From Polyangiaceae bacterium (GTDB lineage Bacteria > Myxococcota_A > Polyangia > Polyangiales > Polyangiaceae): DNA of 64,000 nucleotides. Where the stretch lies: the NCBI GenBank assembly GCA_015075635.1, contig JABTUA010000001.1, positions 1,364,001-1,428,000 of the forward strand. Reading direction: 5' to 3'. The position numbers and the translations under genes are program-made. The notes beneath the pieces were generated by a model. It searched no databases, was not told the DNA's origin, and worked only from the letters and a program-made list of their open reading frames with translations. This document shows positions 44,278 to 54,400 of this stretch, in pieces. Within the stretch, counting starts at the first letter, position 1. Every line of letters begins with the position of its first letter.

Positions 44278-45092
44278 GTCGGGGACGCAAGAGAAGTGCA
44301 ATGTCAGCCGTCGTGCTGAGTATCGCCGCCGGCGGGACCCTTTCGTGCGCCGACGGCGAAGAGCGGAACACGTCGGCGCGGGCGCCGAAGGACGCAGTTC
44401 CGGCCCAAATCGGCCTTTCTGGCGGTACGGTGACGGTAGGCGTCAAGCTCGGAAAGTCCAGGCACACGACTGAGGTGCAGTCATTTCGCATCGCCGTCAC
44501 TCCGACCACTGTCGCCCAGTACGCTCGCTGCGTGGAAGGCGGAAACTGCTCGGCTCCAGGTGACTCCTCGCCCAAGTGTGCAGAGCGCGCGGCGGGGGCG
44601 GCGGGGTTCACGTTCGATGTCGAGGGTGCCGCCGATGCGCCGGTTACGTGTGTGACACCGAAACAGGCCAAGCAGTTCTGTTCATGGGTTGGTGGGAGCC
44701 TTCCAACCGTTGCTCAGTGGTTGCTCGCGGCGCGCGGTCCGAACGTGACCCGTTTCTCTTGGGGCAATGAGCCGGTTACCTGCGAGCGCCACTGGACGGT
44801 CAGCTGGACCAATCCTCGCTCCTGTTGCCGCGACAACTGCAACCCAATCCTCGGCGCCATCACCGGAACCAAGGCGGGAACAGGTGAGCCCGGCCGAATG
44901 CAGGACACCTTGGTCGCCCCGGGCGAATTCGTCAAACCCGAAGCGGATCAGCGAGTGCTCGGGTGCGCGCCGCAGCACGACGTCTGTTTGATCTCGGGGC
45001 GCGTTCCAGGTGCGATCGACGAAGTCCGGTCGTTCGAGGCCGAGTCAGCGCCGGGCCCGGCGACGTTTCGGTGTTCATGGAGTGCCGAGTAG
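44274..45092 (+). CDS. FGE-sulfatase/SUMF1-like lipoprotein
   Basis: The product is about 272 residues. A signal peptide ending in GGTLSC marks a lipoprotein. The fold resembles formylglycine-generating enzyme domains: VTPTTVAQYARCV..., CVTPKQAKQFCSWVGGSLPTVAQWLLAARG, FSWGNEPVTC and the terminal ATFRCSW. The RGGSF-type core and the paired catalytic cysteines of true FGE are not recognisable, so it is probably a binding variant rather than an oxidase. The start is coupled to the Kelch gene by ATGA and the next gene follows after 8 bases. Its place in the operon suggests it handles or displays the large proteins downstream. Confidence 0.75.
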   Translation: MSRGRKRSAMSAVVLSIAAGGTLSCADGEERNTSARAPKDAVPAQIGLSGGTVTVGVKLGKSRHTTEVQSFRIAVTPTTVAQYARCVEGGNCSAPGDSSPKCAERAAGAAGFTFDVEGAADAPVTCVTPKQAKQFCSWVGGSLPTVAQWLLAARGPNVTRFSWGNEPVTCERHWTVSWTNPRSCCRDNCNPILGAITGTKAGTGEPGRMQDTLVAPGEFVKPEADQRVLGCAPQHDVCLISGRVPGAIDEVRSFEAESAPGPATFRCSWSAE

Positions 45093-45100
45093 GAGGGAAC

Positions 45101-48100
45101 ATGACGCGACTTGCAAAATTGCTGGTGGCACTACCACTGCTCGCGGCTTCCTGCGCCACGGCGACCGATCAGCCTGAGATTGCCACTCGGGTGTCAGCTA
45201 TTGCAGTACCAGGACTGACGCCGGTTCCTTGCTGCGCGAAGACTGCACCGAAGAACGTAGTCTGCGGAGTCCCTTCCTCCACGACCGGGAATGTGGAGTC
45301 CAAATGGGACGGCACCCAAATCGACCTCGTCGTCGCGGACGCTTTCGCGGCGTGCATGATGGATCCGGTCACGGGCCAGTTTGCCACTGCAGAACTCGGT
45401 ACGGATTACACAACCGACGACTACCTCCAGCAGATCAAGGCTCACATCGCGCACGCCGCGCCGAAGAACAGCCCTCCGTGGAAGTCAGGGATCGACAACC
45501 GGCCATGGTACCAAGCGTGGATCGAGCTGCGCGCGGAACGCCTATACAACTGCGATCCGATCACGCTGGCCAACAACCAAGCGGTCATCCTGGAACCCGT
45601 CGGTGTCAAGGAGCGCATTGTCAACCCAACTGCGAGCCCAGCGTTGGACCAGGCGAGTGGCCTGCTGCGCGTCGCAGGCGTGAACTTGTGCATCGCACAG
45701 AAGATGCGGCAACTTGCGCCTGGCGCGTCCAGTGGCGAAGCGCTCCTGCTCGGTGAAGCAGAGCAGCGCCAACTCCTCGATACGATTCGACAGCGCGTGC
45801 AGATTGCCATGCTGCACTACGCCGCACTTGGCGTTCTCTTTTCTGCGCCCCGCAATCCGGGGGCGACCGGGCTGCTCGCGAGCGTTCAGACCTGGGCCGC
45901 GCAGTGCGCGGATAACGCCATCCCAGGTTGCTCCGGGGACCCTCGTGCGCACCTGTTTGCGATGGGGCGAGACTTCGCCGCCGCAGTACAGCTCCACGTT
46001 GCGGTTAGCGAAGAACTGTTGTCCTTGCTGGCGCGTAGCCGTGGGGCGAGACTACCAACGGACCGCGTTGGACAGAACCGCGGAGACGAGCTCTGGGGAG
46101 CGGGTTCTTGGTACCAACGACTGCTCGCCGCTGCGTTTGGCGGGCAAGCACTTGCCGTTCGGGACGACGGTCCCTGGCTCCACCCGACGGGATCCCAGCA
46201 ACCCGGCGATGTCCCGTACGCCAGCGGAAAAGGCCTGCCTGGCTGGGGCTTCGACTGGCCGGAATACTCCGCTCACCCGCACTTTCAGCGTGACGTTCTG
46301 GAGCCCCAGGTCTGGGAGCTTTGGAGTCTTGCGCGGTCGCATGACGCCGTGCGCCTCGTCGTTCAGGAGGAGTCCTGTAACGCGCTCTTGGAGCAGGAGA
46401 GTGCTGACTTCCTATACAAGAGCGTCGAGACTCAGTTGCGCAAGGATACATGCTTCAAGCCCGTGACGGGGGGGCCATGCGGCTCCGGTGGCACATGCGG
46501 GGTCGGTTTCAATTGCGACGATGTGACGAACACGTGCACGGGATGCGAGACGTCGGACACCGTGCTCGAACCAACGCTTGCATTCCCCAACGAGAAGTAC
46601 GTCTTGTGGGAGCAGCACCGCATTACGCCGCAGCACGCCCGTCAACTCGTCGAGTTCCTGATTCGAGCGGTCGACTACGCGGCAGTCCCACCTGCGACTG
46701 ATATTACGTACCCAGGCCAGCTTCCACCCATATGCAATGGCGGGCAGTGGTGGGCGTGGCCTATGGCCGAAGACAAGTCCATTGACACACGAGCTGGGGC
46801 CGTCAACGCGACCAGGTCGTTGACATTTGAGTCGATGACCAGTCCCACCGGGAAGGTGCTCCACATCCACCGCGACGAGGTCTTCGCGCAGCGCTCACTG
46901 GAGGATGACGCGCCCAGATTCACTCGCTATGGCACGCAGACGTTCATGGCGCCGTGGGAAGTCAATCCGCTGGTGACGTATGGGTGGGCCGGGCAGGGCC
47001 CAATGCCAGGCCTTACCAACCACTTCCGGGACGCTTCGTTGGGCAGCGTTTCTGCGCTAGCGGCCACACGGCAAATGCTCATGTGGAGCATGGCGTACTT
47101 GACCGATAAGGCATACACCCAGCAAACGTTCCCCGAACTTCCACGCTTGACGGATTACTTTGCCGAGGGACGCCGCGTCATCGAAACCATCAACGGAGCG
47201 ATTGGGACTAGCAGTGTGAATGTGCGTCCAGCACTAGAGGTGAAGGGCGATACTCTGTTGGTTGCCGAGTTCGTGCCCGAGCCATCCGTGTTCCTCTCAA
47301 CGTACTATGTTGAAGGGACATACGGTGCGGATGACGCGTTCTGGCAGCCCGGTCCGGGCGTCGCTTGGGGAGTGTGTGCGGCGCATTCGCCGCTCGCGGG
47401 AAACCTTGTCTCGGCGCCAACGATCTCTCTGTATGGGCAGACACTTGAACAGGTCATCAACCTCGCGTACGGCAACCACGAATGCGGACTGGTTCTGCCC
47501 CAGAACCCGACGCTGGACTCATACTACGGAGCGACACCGCGCCGGTGGGCGGCATTCATGCCGCTGGATGACGAGAAGACGCACACGATCTTCGCGGTGC
47601 GCTTCGACTCTGACGGAGTCCAAGCCCGTTTGCTCGGTGCGAACTTGCGATTCGATGTCGACCACCTGGAAGAAGGACAATACATCGCAACCGGGGGCAA
47701 GCTCGGGGGACTGATCCAAGAGCAGCGAGTTGTCACCCCGCACAACCCGGTGCGACCCGCATTTGATGCATTCGGCCTTCCACACGACTGGAGTCCCCAG
47801 TACACCCCGGATTTGTCTGGAGGTATCAACTCGGAGGACGCGCCCGCTCAGTACATGAAGCTCGCCAAACAAGCAGCATCGAGCGCCACTGCCGCAGTGG
47901 AGAAGGCAGTGGACGGGCTCGTGCAGGACTACGAATCGGAGCAGCAGCTCGCGGCAGACAGCGCTCTCGCGACGGTGGCCTTCAAGGAGGCGCTTGCGGC
48001 GTCCTGCGGAGCGGCCTCCGATACTTGCGAAGTGAAGTTGACACGGACTACGCCAAGCATCGACTGGTACCCAGGCGTCCAAGCGCCAGTGCCGAATACT

Positions 48101-49813
48101 GTGTGCGCGTCGGCACCGGACCCTGAAACGCAGCCGTCGGTGGCGATTTATTGCGTCATCGAAGAAGTGGTGAACGCCGTACTGACGACTGAGGTCCAGG
48201 TGGCAAACCCGGTCCTCGCGCAGATCAAGGCGTCGAAGGCGCCCGCTTTCTCAGAGTATGCGGGCGGCGAGCTTCAGACCGCGTTCATCGAGCAATGGAC
48301 CGCGCTCAAAGCGCCGAGTGAAAACCTCAAGTCGCTGTATGCATCATGGAAGGCTGCCGACGCCCAAGTCGAGCTTGCCGAGAAGATCCTCGAGTCGAAG
48401 CAGAAACTGAAGGACCTCAACTGCTCCGCGGGGACGATGCGGAAGGCGCTACTGCAGGGACTCTCCGCGTCGGCTGGCTTGAATCTGGGAGGCAAGGGCG
48501 GCACAGGAGTTGGGTTCGGTCTCAGTTGGTCGCCCGGACCTTGGCTTGCTCAGAAGCACAAGTGTGAAGAGCTAAAGCTTGAGCTCCCGCCTGCACAGCA
48601 GCAAGTGGTGGTGTCTGCCCTGTCCGGATATGCGGGGATTGTCAGCGCAATCAGCGGGACCACGGACTCGATTGCGCGCATCCAAGAGAGCGCCGCACGC
48701 ATTCAGCAGATTCTTCAGAGTGCAGGGCTGGCGAAGTCTCGATTCGAACTGGAATCGTCCCTCGCTGCATCAGGCTCTCGGACTTCTTTTGGGTTACACC
48801 GGAGGTATCGGGCCTACGACTTGTGGCGCGCAAAGGCGCTGGTCGAGGGCGCTCGCCGCTATGCCCTTGCCGCCCGTAGGAGCATCGAGAGCAGATACGT
48901 TGTCGATCTCTCGGCCATCACCGAGCCGGAACCGTTCGTCCAATCGCCATCGACCTGGGCCGACGAGGTCTACGGATACGACCTCAGCCTCCCCAAGGCT
49001 GTCGGCCTCGCCGTCGGCACGCCCGTCCCCGGTGGGATCTACGCGAACAAGATCGAAGACTACGTGGCGAACCTGGAGGCATTCACCGCCGGGTTCACCT
49101 TGAATCGTCCAAGTGCTGTCGCTCAATCCGATATCGACGTGATCACACTTCCCGGGCTCGCCGCCGGCGAGGCTTCGAATGTCGATGGGCAAGACCTGTA
49201 CCTTCAGCGCGGGGAGTGGTTCATGTTGTGCGTCCAAGACGGCGGTAACGGTCCCGGCGTCTGGACAGCCGTCAAGCCGACCGACGGGACCGGAACGTTC
49301 TGTTCCCCCGGAAGTCACCCAGTCCGGGCGAGACTTCGGTTCCTTCTCGACCCTTGGGGGCGTCTCAACAAGGGGATTAGCTCCGAGCCCTACGACCTCA
49401 GGTACAACGCTCGCTGGGGATTGATCGCGGTCAATTTCGTCGGAACGGGGGTCAAGGACTGCAAGAAGGCCGCCGACCCCCTAGCCTGCTACAATGAGGG
49501 TTTCATCCGCTACGGGCTGACCCAGACGGGGCCCGCCTATGTGACGGATTTTGGCGGCGCGTGGCACACGGCTGCGCTGCCGATCGGGCGCATCGAGGGA
49601 GCAAAGGGACTCGCTGCTGAGCTCTGGCTGGACCCATTGAAAGATGGTTGGAACACCCAGTATGTCGGGGCAGTAAGCCGGACGGAGCTTCAGGTTCGCC
49701 CCTTCGGAGGCGCCTACGAGCTCGAGTTTGAAGTCCTGCCGGAGGTCGTGCTCGATCGGATAGAACGCGTGCAGGTGCTTGCAGGATCCTCCTACTGGGT
49801 TGCGCAGGAGTAG
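45101..49813 (+). CDS. Large lipoprotein of unknown family (1,570 residues)
   Basis: The signal peptide LLVALPLLAASC has a lipobox and a strong AGGAGGG ribosome-binding site 3-10 bases before the ATG. The N-terminal half is mixed alpha/beta. A small Cys cluster (CGSGGTCGVGFNCDDVTNTCTGC) lies at about 460-480. From about 920 to 1300 the chain is helical with coiled-coil character (LAEKILESKQKLKDLNC, QQQVVVSALSGYAGIVSAISGT, IARIQESAARIQQIL), and the end is beta-rich (VQVLAGSSYWVAQE). I do not recognise the family. It is the third gene of the operon and immediately precedes the RHS section; a role as scaffold, adhesin or pore partner is a guess. Confidence 0.8.
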   Translation: MTRLAKLLVALPLLAASCATATDQPEIATRVSAIAVPGLTPVPCCAKTAPKNVVCGVPSSTTGNVESKWDGTQIDLVVADAFAACMMDPVTGQFATAELGTDYTTDDYLQQIKAHIAHAAPKNSPPWKSGIDNRPWYQAWIELRAERLYNCDPITLANNQAVILEPVGVKERIVNPTASPALDQASGLLRVAGVNLCIAQKMRQLAPGASSGEALLLGEAEQRQLLDTIRQRVQIAMLHYAALGVLFSAPRNPGATGLLASVQTWAAQCADNAIPGCSGDPRAHLFAMGRDFAAAVQLHVAVSEELLSLLARSRGARLPTDRVGQNRGDELWGAGSWYQRLLAAAFGGQALAVRDDGPWLHPTGSQQPGDVPYASGKGLPGWGFDWPEYSAHPHFQRDVLEPQVWELWSLARSHDAVRLVVQEESCNALLEQESADFLYKSVETQLRKDTCFKPVTGGPCGSGGTCGVGFNCDDVTNTCTGCETSDTVLEPTLAFPNEKYVLWEQHRITPQHARQLVEFLIRAVDYAAVPPATDITYPGQLPPICNGGQWWAWPMAEDKSIDTRAGAVNATRSLTFESMTSPTGKVLHIHRDEVFAQRSLEDDAPRFTRYGTQTFMAPWEVNPLVTYGWAGQGPMPGLTNHFRDASLGSVSALAATRQMLMWSMAYLTDKAYTQQTFPELPRLTDYFAEGRRVIETINGAIGTSSVNVRPALEVKGDTLLVAEFVPEPSVFLSTYYVEGTYGADDAFWQPGPGVAWGVCAAHSPLAGNLVSAPTISLYGQTLEQVINLAYGNHECGLVLPQNPTLDSYYGATPRRWAAFMPLDDEKTHTIFAVRFDSDGVQARLLGANLRFDVDHLEEGQYIATGGKLGGLIQEQRVVTPHNPVRPAFDAFGLPHDWSPQYTPDLSGGINSEDAPAQYMKLAKQAASSATAAVEKAVDGLVQDYESEQQLAADSALATVAFKEALAASCGAASDTCEVKLTRTTPSIDWYPGVQAPVPNTVCASAPDPETQPSVAIYCVIEEVVNAVLTTEVQVANPVLAQIKASKAPAFSEYAGGELQTAFIEQWTALKAPSENLKSLYASWKAADAQVELAEKILESKQKLKDLNCSAGTMRKALLQGLSASAGLNLGGKGGTGVGFGLSWSPGPWLAQKHKCEELKLELPPAQQQVVVSALSGYAGIVSAISGTTDSIARIQESAARIQQILQSAGLAKSRFELESSLAASGSRTSFGLHRRYRAYDLWRAKALVEGARRYALAARRSIESRYVVDLSAITEPEPFVQSPSTWADEVYGYDLSLPKAVGLAVGTPVPGGIYANKIEDYVANLEAFTAGFTLNRPSAVAQSDIDVITLPGLAAGEASNVDGQDLYLQRGEWFMLCVQDGGNGPGVWTAVKPTDGTGTFCSPGSHPVRARLRFLLDPWGRLNKGISSEPYDLRYNARWGLIAVNFVGTGVKDCKKAADPLACYNEGFIRYGLTQTGPAYVTDFGGAWHTAALPIGRIEGAKGLAAELWLDPLKDGWNTQYVGAVSRTELQVRPFGGAYELEFEVLPEVVLDRIERVQVLAGSSYWVAQE

Positions 49814-49820
49814 GTGCTGC

Positions 49821-51458
49821 ATGCGGTCCTGGGCGCAGCGGCTCGGTGCCTTCTCCCTCGCCGGGAGCATCGCCTCGGCGGGAGGGTGTGGTCCGACCGA
49901 ACCGGGTGGCGCCGTCAATGGCGGCCCGGCCACCGGAGGTGCTTCGGGTGTAAGTGGTGCTGCCGGCAGCGGCGGCGCTGCCGGAGTTCCCGGCAGCGGC
50001 GGAGGCGCGGCTGGCGGCGGCATCGGCGGCAACGGTGCAACGGGTGGTGATGCGCTCGGCGGCTCCGGCGGCATCAACCCCGGCGATGGCGGTAGCGGCG
50101 GAGCGCCAGACGCGTCGGCGGACGTCGACAGCGGCCCCGTCTCGACCGTCTGCGGCGACGGCATCCGCGGCCTCGACGAAGAGTGCGACGACGGCAACAC
50201 CTCGAACGACGACGCCTGCACAACGACCTGCTTCGTGAACGACTTCCTGTGCGTCACGCCGCCGGTGAACGATTCGGGCAAGCCCGCTTCAGGTCGCTAC
50301 CTTGGCGAAGGCCGACACCCGGTCGCTGCCGACGCCGATGGCTTCGCCGTGGCCTACGTGGAGCCCGGGTTCGCGCCGCCGCGCATCGCACTCAATGCGT
50401 TCGACCCGAAGGGCGTGCGCATCGCGAGCCCATTGCTCGTGAGCACCGGGACCAAGTCGAAACCGCTCCTCTTTAGCTCACCCGTCGTGGCGGCGCTTCC
50501 CGGTACGAAGTACGCGGTGGCGTGGACGGACTTCGACGGAGATGGGGACTCGCTCGGTGTCGCGCTGCGGCTCGCCGATCCTTCCGCGGCGCCCTCCGGC
50601 GAGCCCGCCCATGCCAACAAGACGACGACGTTCTCACAGTCGGACCCAGATGTTCTCTGGACCGGGACAGAGCTCGTGGTTGCGTGGGTCGACGATTCCG
50701 ATGCGGTGAACGGTCCAGACATCCGCTACCGGCTCTTCGACGCGGCGCTCAATCCCCAGTCGACAGGTGACCAGACGCTTGCCGACTCACCGAACGCCGA
50801 AGCCAACGTCGCGCTCGGCACGTTCGGATCGACATGGGCGGCGGCGTGGCGCGCGACCACCACGAACGGCTCCGAGACCCTCGAAGCACGGTCCGGCAGT
50901 ACCACCTGGTCGGTTGGCCCACACGTTCCTCCGGGGACCGAGGACAAGCCGGCTCTGGCCGAGCTCGACTCGTCCACGCTGCTGGTCGTGTTCAGCGCGG
51001 GCTCAGGCGCGGCGTCCAAGCTCCGTGGTGCGCTCCTGAGCCCGAGCGCCCCCGGCGTCACCGCAGCGATCGCGCTCGATACCGGGGTGACCAAAGCCCA
51101 GAGCCACCCGAACGCCGTTCGCGTCGGCTCACGCATCTACCTCTCATGGCGCGAAGCCGCTGCATCCGGCGATCCGAAGGCCGAGGAGCTCTGGTTGCGC
51201 GAAGTCCTGTGGAACAGCTCGACCATCACCTTGGGCGCGCCTCTGCGCTTGCCTAGATGGGACGGGCACACGCCGGGCGACCAGCGATTTCCCGCGCTTG
51301 CGGCGAGCCCTCTCGCGCCTGAGGGCGCGCTGGTCACTGCGTGGGACGACTATGGTCTCGTCTTCGGAAAGGACGAAGGCGCGCCGGACGTCGTCGTCGA
51401 GTTCATACCTGCGCCGATCCTGCGAAAGAACCTCATGCTCGATGCGGGGTCAGGATGA
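49821..51458 (+). CDS. Lipoprotein with Myxo disulfide motif and propeller-like domain
   Basis: The product is about 545 residues. The signal peptide ends in SAGGC, followed by a 70-residue Gly-rich spacer. A CGDGIRGLDEECDDGNTSNDDAC segment is the myxobacterial disulfide repeat. The C-terminal 400 residues consist of repeating beta units (VAYVEPGFAPPRIAL, KYAVAWTDFDGDGDSLGVAL, ELVVAWVDDSD, TWAAAWRATT, LLVVFSAGSG, RIYLSWREAA) like a seven-bladed propeller. It starts 7 bases after the large lipoprotein and its stop overlaps the start of the RHS gene (ATGA). Probably a surface-displayed partner of the RHS protein. Confidence 0.8.
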   Translation: MRSWAQRLGAFSLAGSIASAGGCGPTEPGGAVNGGPATGGASGVSGAAGSGGAAGVPGSGGGAAGGGIGGNGATGGDALGGSGGINPGDGGSGGAPDASADVDSGPVSTVCGDGIRGLDEECDDGNTSNDDACTTTCFVNDFLCVTPPVNDSGKPASGRYLGEGRHPVAADADGFAVAYVEPGFAPPRIALNAFDPKGVRIASPLLVSTGTKSKPLLFSSPVVAALPGTKYAVAWTDFDGDGDSLGVALRLADPSAAPSGEPAHANKTTTFSQSDPDVLWTGTELVVAWVDDSDAVNGPDIRYRLFDAALNPQSTGDQTLADSPNAEANVALGTFGSTWAAAWRATTTNGSETLEARSGSTTWSVGPHVPPGTEDKPALAELDSSTLLVVFSAGSGAASKLRGALLSPSAPGVTAAIALDTGVTKAQSHPNAVRVGSRIYLSWREAAASGDPKAEELWLREVLWNSSTITLGAPLRLPRWDGHTPGDQRFPALAASPLAPEGALVTAWDDYGLVFGKDEGAPDVVVEFIPAPILRKNLMLDAGSG

Positions 51459-54400
51459 GCCGGCGCACGGGTGTGGCAGGCCGCATCGCGCTCGTCGCGG
51501 CGGCGCTCCTCGGGTCCTGCGTGGCGCTCACGACCGGTCCGGAAGCCCGCGCGAGCTCGCCCGAGAAGTCACCGCCCGCCGCGGAATCCGCGGACGAGGC
51601 TTCGACCGAAGCCCAGGCGGAGTCCGAGCTGCCCGTCGCGGAATCGTCAGAGCGCCAGAGCTCACAACCGGCGGTTCGGAACAAGAGCGAGGCCAAGGTC
51701 AGCACCAAGCCCGTCGCCGGCGTGGACGTGTCCTCGACACCGGTGGCCCCCGCGATACCACCGGCATCCCTGCCGAGCGGCGCCGACAAGAGTGGCGTCA
51801 CGAGCCAAGCCATCTCGCTCCCCAGCACCAGTGGGAGCATCCAGGGCATGGGCGAGAGCTTCTCTGCCCAGCTCTCGACGGGCATCGCCACGTTCAGCGT
51901 GCCCTTCTCGCTGCCCTCGGCCCGTGGGGCTGCGCAGCCCTCGCTCGGGCTCTCGTACAGCTCGAGCGCAGGGTTCGGCGCGGCGGGCGTGGGCTGGGAT
52001 CTTCCGGTGCCGTTCATCGCACGGCAAACGGATCGAGGCGCCCCGAAGTACAACGATGGGACGGGCTGGCACCCAGAGCGGGACCGCTTCGTGTTCAACG
52101 GCGGGCAGGAGCTGATCCCGATCTGCACCGTCGGTCACGCGACGCTCGGGTGCGCGGGCAAGCTCCAGGCAGGCGAGGAGCTCCCGGCGTGGGCTACCGG
52201 GTGGGAGTACTACCGTCCTCGCGTTGAAGGGTCGTTCCTCCGCTTCTTCTGGAACGGCAGCAGTACGTGGCGCGTGCAGAGCAAGACCGGCGTCACGATG
52301 GAGCTCGGCGTTCCACTGAACGAGACCACGTACACAGCCGGGCTCGAGCGCAACTCCGATGCGCTAGCCGAGATCTACCGCTGGCACCTCGTCCGGCAGT
52401 ACGACACCCATGGCGACGCCAATCCAAAAAACGTCGTGGTGTATCGCTACACCCAAGACTCCGGCCGTGCCTACCTGACGGACATCTACGACACGACACC
52501 CAAGGCGAACCCGACCACGACCACGCTCGCCGACTTCGCTCACCACACCCAATTGGTCTGGCAACTCCGACCCGATCCCACCTTCTCCTTCCGGCCCGGT
52601 TGGCGCATCGACCAGCGCTGGCGCCTCGCGACGGTGGAAGTCGCCAGCAAGACCTTCGACAATACCGGTGGATTCAAGCGCGTCCGCAAGTATCACCTGA
52701 CCTACAACGACTCCTTCCACGTCTCGCTGCTCGAGAAGGTCGAGGTCGAGGGACGCTGCGCGGGCAGCGAGGCGTCCGCGCCTGGCGAAGGCGACGCGCA
52801 GTCGTGCGCGAAGCTGCCGCCGATGACGTTCGAGTACACGCACGTCAAGCCGCAGCCCGGGAAGCTCGGGTTCGAGGATTTCGTGGAGAAGCAAGTCTCC
52901 CTCGGCTCGAGCCCGAAGTACTCCCTCGACGAGGCGCTCACCGACCTGTTCGACGTCAACTCGGACGCGTTGCCGGACGTGGTGGTCACGGCACCGGCCC
53001 TATTCAACGGCAAACACGGCCTTTTCGTCAGCGGCGCTGCCGGCGCGACGACGAACCCGCTCGGCTTGGGGTTCAGCGCGACGACGATTGCGGTCGATCC
53101 TGCCGGAATCCCTGCGGGCACGGACGAGAACATCCTGAAGCTCTCGAACACGAACGTCTCGGTGTTCGATTTGGACGGCGACGGGCGCGCGAACCTCGTG
53201 CACATGCCGATCGCCAAGAAGTACGAGGTGCTGGCGCCGGAGCTCGTGAACGGCGCGTGGCAATGGAAGGGCCGGTCGATCAGTACGGCGTCCGCGCAGG
53301 ACGTGAAGATCGACTTCACGAACGAAAGCTCGAAGATTCGGGTCTTCGACGTTGATTCCGACGGCCTCGTGGACGTCGTCGTCACGACCGGCACCCAGAT
53401 GCAGACGTTCTTCGCCCTTGGACGCTACCCGTCGCAGGACGGCCAGTTCGGCAAAGGCACGCGCACTGGGCCGGAAAGCGCCACGGCATCGAACGATCCG
53501 GTGACCTCCTGTCTCCCGTGGAGCGCAACGCCGATCCAGTTCAGCGATCCGGATGTCTTCCTCGGCGACATGAACGGGGACGGCATCACCGACATCGTGC
53601 GGGTGCGCGCCGGGGAGATCCGGTACTGGCCGGGGCGTGGGAACGGGTTCTGGGGAACGGGAATTCGCAACAACTGCCCCTCCGGGACGTTCGGTCAAGA
53701 CCGGCACATCGCCATGACGTCGAGCCCAAACTTCGGGGTCGTCGGCGACGGCAAGCTCCTGCTCGACGACGTGAACGGCGACGGGCTCTCGGATCTGGTC
53801 GAGGTCCGGTTCAACGCCGTGGACGTCTACCTGAACGTGAACGGCGAGTCCTGGACCGACCGGCACATCCTCTACAACACGCCGCCCAAGCCCGCCGCGA
53901 CGGACCGCGTGCGCCTGGTGGACGTCGACGGCTCGGGCACCCGGGACATCCTCTGGGGTGACGGCTATGACTACAAGTACATCGACCTGGCGGGCGGCGT
54001 GCGCCCGTGGCTGCTGGCCAAGGTCCAGAACGGCCTCGGCAAGACGACGGCGGTCGAGTATTCGACCTCGACGGCCGAAATGCTCGCGGCCGAAGCGACT
54101 CCGGCGAAGTGGGCGACGCGCATGCCGACCGTCGCGCACGTCGTCAAGAAGGTCACCGAGCAAGACGGGCTCGGCGGCGCGTACGTGACCGAATACACCT
54201 ACGGAGACCCGGGCTTCGACGGCCAGCAGCGCGAATTCCGCGGGTTCGCGCGCGCGTCGGCCCGCCGCGTCGGCGACGTGAACAGCCCGACCGACATGAC
54301 CAACTCGCGCTTCCTGCTGGGCGAGTGCGTGGACGAGACGCCCACGAACACCACTGCCGAGTGCACCCTGCCCGAGCGGTGGCGAGACAACCCGCGTGAG

